Positions 1-5,876 of a DNA stretch of 11,772 nt are shown here, in pieces. A program made the position numbers and the translations under genes. Location: positions 1 to 11,772 of the forward strand of contig JAZKBL010000033.1 in assembly GCA_040388665.1 (NCBI GenBank), in the 5' to 3' direction. The notes under the pieces are model-generated. The model saw only the letters and a list, made by a program, of their open reading frames with translations. It was not told the origin of the DNA and made no database searches. Source of the stretch: DAHVFY01 sp040388665. GTDB taxonomy: Bacteria > Chlamydiota > Chlamydiia > Chlamydiales > Rhabdochlamydiaceae. Within the stretch, counting starts at the first letter, position 1. Each line of letters begins with the position of its first letter.

Positions 1-3
1 TTA

Positions 4-55
4 AATGGTATTTGAAAATTTTATTTCAAGCAAAAGTTGTGGGTAAAAGTATGGA
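4..55 (+). repeat. Left copy of 52-bp terminal inverted repeat
   Basis: Positions 4-55 are a perfect reverse complement of 11721-11772, and the match stops abruptly at position 56 (T here, C in the other copy). Read inward, both copies have the same open frame, encoding a lysine/aromatic-rich stretch (KFYFKQKLWVKVW) after an in-frame TGA. Beyond the shared part, this copy runs into a hairpin and the right copy into a GxxExxY gene remnant. That pattern suggests a dispersed repeat unit with different downstream contents. The segment lies at the very edge of the window, so its true left boundary is unknown. Confidence 0.93.
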
Positions 56-125
56 TGCCAAGGCGCCAAAGCGCAAAGGAAGAAAAAACTATAACTCTTC
101 TTTTGCGCCTTGGCGCCTTGGCATC
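54..125. repeat. Large GC-rich palindromic repeat (30-bp stem hairpin)
   Basis: Positions 54-83 pair with 96-125 over 30 bp, with one A-C mismatch (70/109) and one G-U pair (78/101), around a 12-nt loop (84-95). The arms contain iterated GGCGCC and GCGCAAAG-type words (CCAAGGCGCCAAAGCGCAAAG), much more GC-rich than the flanks. From memory, such 'gcgccaaagcgcaaag' palindromes often lie next to GxxExxY-family genes, and a GxxExxY remnant follows the sister repeat at the other end. A 26-codon plus-strand ORF (ATG 55 to TGA 133) is an automatic translation of the palindrome and is not called as a gene. There is no long U-tract, so this is a REP-like element more than a terminator. Confidence 0.85.
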
Positions 126-190
126 TCTGCGTTGAAACTGATGTAGTAAACAAGTACGTAAGGTAAGTTATGCATCAATGGAGTAAGTAG

Positions 191-214
191 GGGGACAAGC
201 CAATGACTTGCCCC
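191..214 (-). terminator. Weak stem-loop downstream of the MORN-repeat gene
   Basis: About 13 nt past the stop codon of the MORN-repeat gene, GGGGACAAG (191-199) pairs with CTTGCCCC (207-214) with one bulged base and a 7-nt loop. On the minus strand the stem is not followed by a T-run, so intrinsic termination would be inefficient. It is called for its position and stem only. The remaining bases between the large palindrome and the gene (126-190, 215-226) show nothing recognisable. Confidence 0.35.
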
Positions 215-226
215 TGAAACGTCTCT

Positions 227-2824
227 TTAACGGACTTTCTTGCCGGAATCGTATTTGGATTCGACGACAACGCCTGTTTTGTCATAGGACTTCTTGGTGC
301 CATGAAGCTTATCGTTAACAAATGTTTGTAATAGCTTTGGCTTTCCGTTATCAAAATATTTGTTAAATTTCCCGTGTCTAAGTCCTTCTTTGTACTCTCC
401 TTCAAAAACAAGGACTTGATCCTGATTCCACTTGCGTGAAACTCCATGAAGTTGTCCTTTGCTGTATGTGCTATGAGAAGACATTTTACCATTTTCAAAG
501 AACGTTTTCTCTTCACCCTCTTTTTGGTCATCTGCATAGTTCACTTGGGAAAGGATCTCTCCGCTTGGATATAGCTCAACTGCTGGGCCATGTTTCTTAT
601 CATTGAGGAATGAAAACGTCATCATCATTTTATGACCACCTGGACCAAAAATTTTAGCAACACCTTCTTTTTTTCCATTGTTATAAGGTGTAATCGATAC
701 TTTGTGTCCCGCTTCATTAAATTCTAAAACATCTCCATGCGGCAAATCGTTCACATAATGGACCTCTAAATGTTTGACTTTTCCATATTTTTCATTCAGA
801 GGAAAATAAATCTCATGAAGTCCATCTTTTTTATTGTCTTTGTAATGGAAAATAACTTCGCTGCCATCTTTAACTTTTTCAAAATAGCGTCCATTTAATT
901 TTCCTTTTAAATAATGAGCCTCTTCCATCAACGCTCCTTCTTCGTCATAAAGAGCTTTAAGACCATGAAGATCACCATTTTCATAATTCACAACAGTTTG
1001 CTTTGCTCCACTCGAATAATACGTTTTTTGCTCTCCTTCAAGCTGTCCTTGGAGGTTGTAGTAAAAATAACGCGCAAGCAGCTCTTTACCTTTTTTACCT
1101 TTACTTGGATAAAATTCTTTGTGTTCACCAAGAGGCAATCCTTGATCGAAGTTTTTCACAAAATGTAAGGATCCGTCTTCATGCCACCCTTGTACGCCGC
1201 CTTCCAGTTTATCATCTTGATAGTGCGCAATGCCTTTCAGGCCCCCATTTTCATAAAATTCTTCACATTTTCCTTCTCGTTTGCCATTAACAAATCGAAC
1301 AAGTTCTTTTAAACGATCTTTTTTATACCAAGTTCTGACAGCTCCATCTGGAAGATCATTCTCAAATTTTGCTTCGTAAACTAAATCTCCAGACTCATTC
1401 CACTCTTTTTGCAAGCCTTGTTTTTTTCCTTGAGAATATTCTTGCAAAGACTTTTGTTTGCCACTCTCAAACCACTCTTTACGTGCTTTATCAAGCTGTC
1501 CGGAAGTATAATATTCCTCAAGCTTTGGCTTCCCATTTTCAAACCAGTGTCCATAGAAATTTTCTTTTTCTGCATCTTTAAAAGATGCGCGGATAGCAAT
1601 TTTTCCGTTAGGAAACCACTCTTCATACATGCCATCTCGTTTATTATCGCGATAGTTTGTCACAAGCTTAATCTGGCCTGATTCAAAATATTCTTTTTGT
1701 TCTCCAGACAACTGTCCCAGATCGTAATGATAATCAAACTTTATTTTACCATTTGCATACCACTCGCGATAAGAACCATCTTTTTTGCCATCTACAACAG
1801 AATATTCTGCAATTTTTTGTCCATCAGCGTTGTAATCAATAACAGGAGCGAGCAAGTTCCCTTTGTCATCAAAACGTGCACGGAAAGCAGGTTTTCCATT
1901 CGCATAATTTTTCCAGTGTTCCCCTTTTGGCGTGCCTGCTATATACAAACCTTCTCCTAAAAGCTCTCCTGATTCAGAAAAATGGAGTTCCTTGCCTTCT
2001 TTCTTTCCTTCTTTAAACTGGACTTTATAGGCTTCTTTGCCATTTGCGTGATATTTAACATGCGTTCCTATAGGCTCTCCAGAGCGAAAATCTTGTACTT
2101 CGCGAATATTGCGCTCTTCATCATAAATGAGAATCGCAGGATTTGAGCCGTCGCTATGAACTAAGCCTGAAAAATAGTGAACGGTCGCTTTTAAATTACC
2201 GTTTTCAAACCATTCAATCGCATTGCCATGAGGCAACCCATTTTGATAAGAGATCAGAGAAGCACGCGCGCCTTTCGGATAGTAGCGAATCAGATCTCCC
2301 TGCAATTTATCATTCTCAAAGTAGCCTTCTTCCATTTTAGTTCCTTCCTCGTAATAAGAAAGAATCTCTCCATGACGAAGCCCTTCTTTAAAATTGCCAA
2401 CCGCTTGCAACTGTCCTGAAGGGTAAAATACTTTAGCCTGTCCGTGAGCTAAACCTTCTTTATAAAAAGCGATCCTCTCGATGTTTCCATTACTATGAAA
2501 CGTAATGCTTGCGCCATGAGGCACCATCGATGATTTCCACTCTTTTGCACCTAAAGAATTTTCATCAACGGCAATAACATCAACTTCACTTTTTATCTTT
2601 CCATTAGGATAATATTGAACTTGTTTTACGCAAATTTCAGGATCATTTCCTAATTGCTCATAGAAGATAACGCGTGCCGGTTGTCCGTCTTGATAAAATT
2701 CAGCAACTTTCGGTCGCCAGTGAGGCTGTCTTTGCCTAAGATTTGTTGTAACAGGTGTGGCAGCATTCTCTCCGAAAAGAGTAAGAAAGCTGGAACAGAA
2801 ACACACTAGTAGAAATTTTTTCAT
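227..2824 (-). CDS. Exported MORN_2/YwqK-type repeat protein, ~33 repeats
   Basis: The product has 865 residues. Residues 1-20 look like a signal peptide (MKKFLLVCFCSSFLTLFG); the Cys at 8 and 10 do not fit a lipobox because Val and Phe precede them. From about residue 40 to the end the protein is built from about 33 repeats averaging 24 residues. Each follows the pattern 'aromatic-aromatic-x-NG-x-hydrophobic ... Y/F-x-x-G-x-x-x-G', for example EWFPNGKIAIRASF or NFKEGLRHG. This is the MORN_2/YwqK repeat pattern (variant MORN repeat, Pfam MORN_2), expected to stack as beta-hairpins into an elongated rod. Lengths are locally irregular (repeats 2, 7, 22 and 26 have insertions). Database entries often call such proteins 'YwqK family antitoxin', but nothing here indicates a toxin-antitoxin role. 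The ATG at 2824 has GAGGG 7 nt upstream. A surface or secreted binding or scaffold role is inference. Confidence 0.88.
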   Translation of the reverse strand: MKKFLLVCFCSSFLTLFGENAATPVTTNLRQRQPHWRPKVAEFYQDGQPARVIFYEQLGNDPEICVKQVQYYPNGKIKSEVDVIAVDENSLGAKEWKSSMVPHGASITFHSNGNIERIAFYKEGLAHGQAKVFYPSGQLQAVGNFKEGLRHGEILSYYEEGTKMEEGYFENDKLQGDLIRYYPKGARASLISYQNGLPHGNAIEWFENGNLKATVHYFSGLVHSDGSNPAILIYDEERNIREVQDFRSGEPIGTHVKYHANGKEAYKVQFKEGKKEGKELHFSESGELLGEGLYIAGTPKGEHWKNYANGKPAFRARFDDKGNLLAPVIDYNADGQKIAEYSVVDGKKDGSYREWYANGKIKFDYHYDLGQLSGEQKEYFESGQIKLVTNYRDNKRDGMYEEWFPNGKIAIRASFKDAEKENFYGHWFENGKPKLEEYYTSGQLDKARKEWFESGKQKSLQEYSQGKKQGLQKEWNESGDLVYEAKFENDLPDGAVRTWYKKDRLKELVRFVNGKREGKCEEFYENGGLKGIAHYQDDKLEGGVQGWHEDGSLHFVKNFDQGLPLGEHKEFYPSKGKKGKELLARYFYYNLQGQLEGEQKTYYSSGAKQTVVNYENGDLHGLKALYDEEGALMEEAHYLKGKLNGRYFEKVKDGSEVIFHYKDNKKDGLHEIYFPLNEKYGKVKHLEVHYVNDLPHGDVLEFNEAGHKVSITPYNNGKKEGVAKIFGPGGHKMMMTFSFLNDKKHGPAVELYPSGEILSQVNYADDQKEGEEKTFFENGKMSSHSTYSKGQLHGVSRKWNQDQVLVFEGEYKEGLRHGKFNKYFDNGKPKLLQTFVNDKLHGTKKSYDKTGVVVESKYDSGKKVR

Positions 2825-2835
2825 ACACTACCCTC

Positions 2836-2861
2836 AGCGTTAAAAAGTTATTTTTAACGCT
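2836..2861 (-). promoter_or_regulatory. Perfect 11-bp inverted repeat in the leader of the MORN gene (candidate operator)
   Basis: The minus strand reads AGCGTTAAAAA-TAAC-TTTTTAACGCT, a flawless 11+11 palindrome with a 4-nt spacer. It lies between the predicted -10 box (2863-2868) and the ribosome-binding site (about 2831-2835), covering the predicted transcription start. It could be a repressor operator or, as RNA, a 5' hairpin abutting the Shine-Dalgarno sequence. A terminator role for the gene upstream is less likely because no U-tract follows the stem. Confidence 0.6.
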
Positions 2862-2862
2862 A

Positions 2863-2891
2863 AGAATAGCGGAATGTTTTCTTTCTAACAA
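2863..2891 (-). promoter_or_regulatory. Predicted sigma-70-type promoter of the MORN-repeat gene
   Basis: On the minus strand a -35 TTGTTA (2891-2886) and a -10 TATTCT (2868-2863) are separated by exactly 17 nt, each matching four of six consensus bases. The start site would fall near 2856, inside the inverted repeat. The promoter sits directly behind the stop codon of the small membrane-protein gene, suggesting the MORN gene can be expressed apart from the upstream operon. Confidence 0.42.
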
Positions 2892-2899
2892 GTGGGCTC

Positions 2900-3277
2900 T
2901 TATAAGTGGAACGCAAGCCAGCTAAGCAAAAGACCCCAAACAAGAGGAACAATGCCTGTATACTGAATTGTTTTCTGTTTGGTCATTGTTGTCTTAATGA
3001 TGAATTGAGGAACAAAGAAAACGAGTATACCGCGTATAAACATGACCCAACCAAGCAATGTAACAAGAACAGAAAGGTCTGCTGTCCATATGTTATATCG
3101 ACTAATCACTGTAAGACCGATTAATAAATTCAGCATTCCTAAGATGTAAAAACATCCTGGAGAACTCTTTATCGACGCCATTACTTTAGTGAGATTATCA
3201 ACATAAAGAAGCATCCATAGGCCCATAATCGTCAAAAATGGTCCAAAAATACAGGCTAAACCAGCAGCATGACTCAT
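2900..3277 (-). CDS. Small four-helix membrane protein, unknown function
   Basis: The product has 125 residues from the preferred ATG at 3277. Four hydrophobic segments are visible at about 4-26, 40-60, 68-92 and 105-123, connected by short loops, with a basic patch (KTTMTKQK) before the last helix. An in-frame GTG directly upstream (3280) would lie only 2 nt from the AGGAGG box, so the ATG is the better start. I do not recognise the family. The gene lies 54 nt after the PEBP gene on the same strand and may be a read-through tail of the secretion operon or have its own promoter. No enzymatic motif is apparent. Confidence 0.75.
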   Translation of the reverse strand: MSHAAGLACIFGPFLTIMGLWMLLYVDNLTKVMASIKSSPGCFYILGMLNLLIGLTVISRYNIWTADLSVLVTLLGWVMFIRGILVFFVPQFIIKTTMTKQKTIQYTGIVPLVWGLLLSWLAFHL

Positions 3278-3282
3278 CACAT

Positions 3283-3288
3283 CCTCCT
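3283..3288 (-). promoter_or_regulatory. Perfect Shine-Dalgarno AGGAGG deciding a start
   Basis: The minus strand reads AAAGGAGGATGTG-ATG. AGGAGG is 5 nt from the ATG at 3277 and only 2 nt from the in-frame GTG at 3280, which favours the ATG. It is the strongest ribosome-binding site in the window. Confidence 0.75.
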
Positions 3289-3305
3289 TTGATAACTAAA
3301 ATCTC

Positions 3306-3335
3306 ACACTACCGATCAAAGAAATTTTTTGTCAA
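3306..3335 (-). promoter_or_regulatory. Possible promoter of the small membrane-protein gene
   Basis: A consensus -35 TTGACA (minus strand, 3335-3330) overlaps the stop codon of the PEBP gene. A poor -10 TAGTGT (3311-3306, three of six matches) follows after 18 nt. The start would be near 3299, leaving a leader of about 22 nt that contains AGGAGG. The weak -10 lowers confidence. Confidence 0.33.
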
Positions 3336-3787
3336 GCAGGCCGATTATAAGTGCCCATGAGTTCTGCTTGAGAAAGGATGTGTCCGATCATTGCTTTTTC
3401 TAATTCTTTCTTTGTAGCCCCTTCAGCTAAATCAAGCATACAGTCTAGAGCATAGAGCTTAAAAAAATAACGATGTTCCCTATCTGGCGGACATGGCCCT
3501 TCATAAACCAACTGACCGCCTGTACCTTTTCCCATGGTTCCAGGAAGCGTAGAGTTTTGAGGAAGCGTCTCTACATTCGGAGGAATATTAAAAACGACTA
3601 AATGAACCCACATCCTGTCTGCTCGAACAAACTCAGGAACATCAGGATCATCCATAATGAGAACTAAGCTACGCGCTTTTTCAGGCACATCGATTATATG
3701 GAGCTCTGGATTTATATTATCACCATCACACGTAAATTTAGGGGGAATTTTCCCCCCATTCTTAAAATCTGGTGAAGTGATTTTCAT
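3332..3787 (-). CDS. PEBP / YbhB-YbcL family (Raf-kinase-inhibitor-like) protein
   Basis: The product has 151 residues, close to the usual bacterial length of about 155. Family motifs are visible: the start ITSPDF..GG.IP..FTCDG (3-22), DDPDVP (46-51), HLVVFNIPP (62-70) and the anion-pocket signature GPCPPDREHRYFFKLYALD (97-115). The fold binds phosphorylated headgroups in eukaryotic members; the bacterial role is unsettled. There is no signal peptide, so it is likely cytoplasmic. Its ATG overlaps the stop codon of the GspH-like pseudopilin gene (ATGA), which points to translational coupling and makes it the last member of the secretion operon. It has no clear Shine-Dalgarno of its own, consistent with coupling. 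Confidence 0.93.
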   Translation of the reverse strand: MKITSPDFKNGGKIPPKFTCDGDNINPELHIIDVPEKARSLVLIMDDPDVPEFVRADRMWVHLVVFNIPPNVETLPQNSTLPGTMGKGTGGQLVYEGPCPPDREHRYFFKLYALDCMLDLAEGATKKELEKAMIGHILSQAELMGTYNRPA

Positions 3788-4290
3788 AATTTAGCTTCAG
3801 TTGTTTGAATTGGAGCTGTACTTCTGATTTTAACAAGAAAAGGCGTTGAAAAATCAACCCATAAACTCTCTTTTTTCTGCTGAAAACGGAGCACACCGGG
3901 GGGTTCTATTCTTCCTGTAGATAGGACATTAAATTTCAGTATGTCTCTTTTTTTCCCATTAAAAAGAACTTCTGTAACGCCGTCCAAAGAAACACGACCT
4001 CGATCAAGGATCGTTAAAGGCTCATCTGTTTTTCTCATATAGGAGATCAATTCTCCTTTACGCGAGAACTCAACTTCCATATCGCTTTGATAGCTGAGCG
4101 CTAAAGCCTGGAGTTCTCGAAGCTGAACAGCAAAACGATCCACACTGCCTAAAAAGCGGTGATGATCGATGGCGCCTTTAACGTTCCATCCTATAACGCC
4201 TGCAACTAATAAAAGAACGGAAAGTGCAATAAAAAGTTCTATGAGGGTAAACGTCTTCTTAAGATTCATCTTCTTGCGATTCATCTTCAT
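3784..4290 (-). CDS. GspH-like minor pseudopilin (prepilin-type N-terminus)
   Basis: The product has 168 residues from the ATG at 4290. A basic leader (KMNRKKMNLKKT) is followed by a type IV prepilin signature FTLIELFIALSVLLLVAGVIGW (residues 14-35), with Glu at +5 of the mature form. The rest is a beta-rich globular domain of the size expected for GspH/FimT-type pseudopilins. Threonine stands at -1 where prepilin peptidase normally requires Gly. After the helix, GVIGWNVKGAIDHHR resembles the equivalent GspG segment, so the two may be paralogues. The start is uncertain: ATGs at 4284 and 4269 are alternatives, with GAGG lying 3 nt from 4290 and 9 nt from 4284. The first 32 nt overlap the end of gspG. 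Assignment to GspH rather than another minor pseudopilin rests only on position and general shape. Confidence 0.75.
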   Translation of the reverse strand: MKMNRKKMNLKKTFTLIELFIALSVLLLVAGVIGWNVKGAIDHHRFLGSVDRFAVQLRELQALALSYQSDMEVEFSRKGELISYMRKTDEPLTILDRGRVSLDGVTEVLFNGKKRDILKFNVLSTGRIEPPGVLRFQQKKESLWVDFSTPFLVKIRSTAPIQTTEAKL

Positions 4291-4681
4291 CTTCCTCTAT
4301 ATTCAAACCAAGTTTTGATTTTTTTGCAGTTTTGTATTTACTGCATCTATCAGAGAACACTTTGATATCATTTTTACGGAGAACGCTAATGACAAAGGGC
4401 TCTCCCCATCCATCTTTTAACAGTTTTTTTGCATCTTTGACAAGTCCTGAGTTTTCAAGATACTTTTCTTTATACTGAACAACAGTATCAATCGGTACGC
4501 CTTTTGCAACTTCCATAAGAAGAATATCATGAATCTGCTCTGCTGCTTTTTCCGTTTTGAATACGCGTCCTTCATCAAGACTTCCTTTCATGTTATAGCC
4601 TATAACACTACCAATTAAACCAATCAAAAAGATCACAATCATGATCTCAAGAAGCGTTAAAGAATATCGTTTTTTCATCAT
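4259..4681 (-). CDS. gspG: GspG-like major pseudopilin with acidic C-terminal tail
   Basis: The product has 140 residues. The short leader MKKRYS is followed by LTLLEIMIVIFLIGLIGSVIGY, the hydrophobic pseudopilin helix with Glu at +5. The cleavage site has Ser, not Gly, at -1, and Leu rather than Phe at +1. DGWGEPF corresponds to the DPWGNPY motif of GspG, and a DIKVFSD strand follows. The usual calcium-loop end is not evident; instead the protein ends in an acidic tail (EEDEDESQEDES). The gene opens with a cluster of ATGs. The first (4693) overlaps the gspF stop as TAATG, but GGAG at 4691-4688 lies 6 nt from the ATG at 4681, which I prefer; 4678 and 4684 are also possible. It lies directly after gspF, as expected for gspG. 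Confidence 0.85.
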   Translation of the reverse strand: MMKKRYSLTLLEIMIVIFLIGLIGSVIGYNMKGSLDEGRVFKTEKAAEQIHDILLMEVAKGVPIDTVVQYKEKYLENSGLVKDAKKLLKDGWGEPFVISVLRKNDIKVFSDRCSKYKTAKKSKLGLNIEEDEDESQEDES

Positions 4682-4692
4682 CATACACTCCA

Positions 4693-5874
4693 TTATTGTA
4701 AGAATGAACTTACGTCTGTTAAAGGAAGAAGGATCGAAAGAAGAACAACCCCCACAATCCCTCCGAGGATGACTAAGAGCACCGGCTGGAGCAATGTTGT
4801 CAGCTGCTGTAAATTACGCTCGATCTCTTCGTCGTAGATATCTGCTATGTTTTCCATCATAGCTCCCATTCGACCTGTCTCTTCAGCAATCGCAAACATT
4901 CTAGAAACAAGCGGTGGAATATACGGCACTAATTTGAGCTCCTCGCTTAAGCGAGCGCCTTGCAGAATCTTTTTTTCTACGTCTTCTATCACTTTTTCAA
5001 GAAGCTGATGCTTCATGACCCGTCTTGAAAGTGCAAGAGCATCAAGCAGCGGAACGCCGCCAACAAGAAGAAGAGAAGCTGATCTGCAAAATCTTGTAAG
5101 AGCTGTTTGGATAATCACTGTCTTAAAGAAGGGGAGTGTAAGCACAATTTTTTGAATAAAAATTCTTCCTCTCGGAGCCTTAACAAAAAGCACAAGACTC
5201 AAAACTGTTAATACGAGTGTAGAAATCATTGCAGTGATATGAGCGTTTGCAAAAATGCTCACTGCTAACACAATTTGAGTCAGCGGATGTAAAGCTCTAC
5301 CTTCAAAGAGTTCCTGCATAGAAGGGATTACAAAAAAAAGAAGAGAGGAGATAACAACTAAGCAAAATATTCCCAGAAAAGCGGGATAAATCAGCGCTGA
5401 GCCCAATTGTTTTTTTAATCTTCCTTGTCTTGCGATCAAAAGCGCAAGCTGCTGCAAAGAGGGTCCTAAAGAGCCTGACTGCTCGCCTGCACCTACCATG
5501 GAAAGATAGATAGCATCAAAACTTTTGGGGTAAAGGCGCAGTGCACTAGAAAGAGAGCTTCCTGTTTTTAATTTGTCACACAGATCTAAAAAAAGAGGAT
5601 GTACTTTGTGAGCGCGGTACTTTTCTTCAATGGTAAGCAAGCTCTCATAAAGAGGAAGGCCTGCACGCAATAACTGCGCTAATTCTCTAGTAAACGCAAG
5701 AAGAAGATCAAAAGGTAAAACAAGCTCGCTTTTACTCTTTTCCAAAGCAAGTGTGATTGCCATAATTTCTTGCTTTTTCAGCCTTTCTTTTGCTGCATCA
5801 AGAGTATCAGCATCAATCACACCTTTCATCTTTTTTCCCGCTAAATTTAAGGCTGTATAACGGAAAAGAGGCAT
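4693..5874 (-). CDS. gspF: T2SS inner-membrane platform protein GspF
   Basis: The product has 393 residues, a normal GspF/PilC length. The start MPLFRYTALNLAGKKMKGVI is typical of the family. Two T2SSF domains are seen at about 58-182 and 260-382, each with its signature (VGAGEQSGSL at 127-136; AIAEETGRM at 328-336). Hydrophobic segments at about 162-184, 207-230 and 363-385 would give three membrane spans. GspF couples the cytoplasmic ATPase to pseudopilus assembly. The ATG lies 2 nt after the gspE stop (TAG-AT-ATG), and GAGGA is 9 nt upstream, inside the end of gspE. No truncation or missing motif is seen. Confidence 0.96.
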   Translation of the reverse strand: MPLFRYTALNLAGKKMKGVIDADTLDAAKERLKKQEIMAITLALEKSKSELVLPFDLLLAFTRELAQLLRAGLPLYESLLTIEEKYRAHKVHPLFLDLCDKLKTGSSLSSALRLYPKSFDAIYLSMVGAGEQSGSLGPSLQQLALLIARQGRLKKQLGSALIYPAFLGIFCLVVISSLLFFVIPSMQELFEGRALHPLTQIVLAVSIFANAHITAMISTLVLTVLSLVLFVKAPRGRIFIQKIVLTLPFFKTVIIQTALTRFCRSASLLLVGGVPLLDALALSRRVMKHQLLEKVIEDVEKKILQGARLSEELKLVPYIPPLVSRMFAIAEETGRMGAMMENIADIYDEEIERNLQQLTTLLQPVLLVILGGIVGVVLLSILLPLTDVSSFLQ

Positions 5875-5876
5875 AT

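Noticed and set aside
175..537. 120-codon minus-strand frame inside the MORN gene
   Set aside because: It lies in another frame of a strongly coding repeat gene, has no family resemblance and no ribosome-binding site.
914..2419. Several plus-strand ORFs of 63-95 codons opposite the MORN gene
   Set aside because: They are antisense shadows of a 24-residue repeat gene; their compositions are hydrophobic or Ser/Phe-rich translations of reversed Asn-Gly-Lys codons.
227..2824. Toxin-antitoxin function for the MORN-repeat protein, as the YwqK label might imply
   Set aside because: There is no toxin partner, the protein is exported, and the label refers to the repeat type only.
2795..2824. Lipoprotein signal in the MORN protein
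   Set aside because: The Cys residues at 8 and 10 are preceded by Val and Phe and lie inside the hydrophobic core, not in an LxGC/LxAC lipobox.
227..2824. CRISPR array suggested by regular spacing of similar DNA words
   Set aside because: The 72-nt periodicity comes from coding repeats in one open frame; there are no identical direct repeats with unique spacers.
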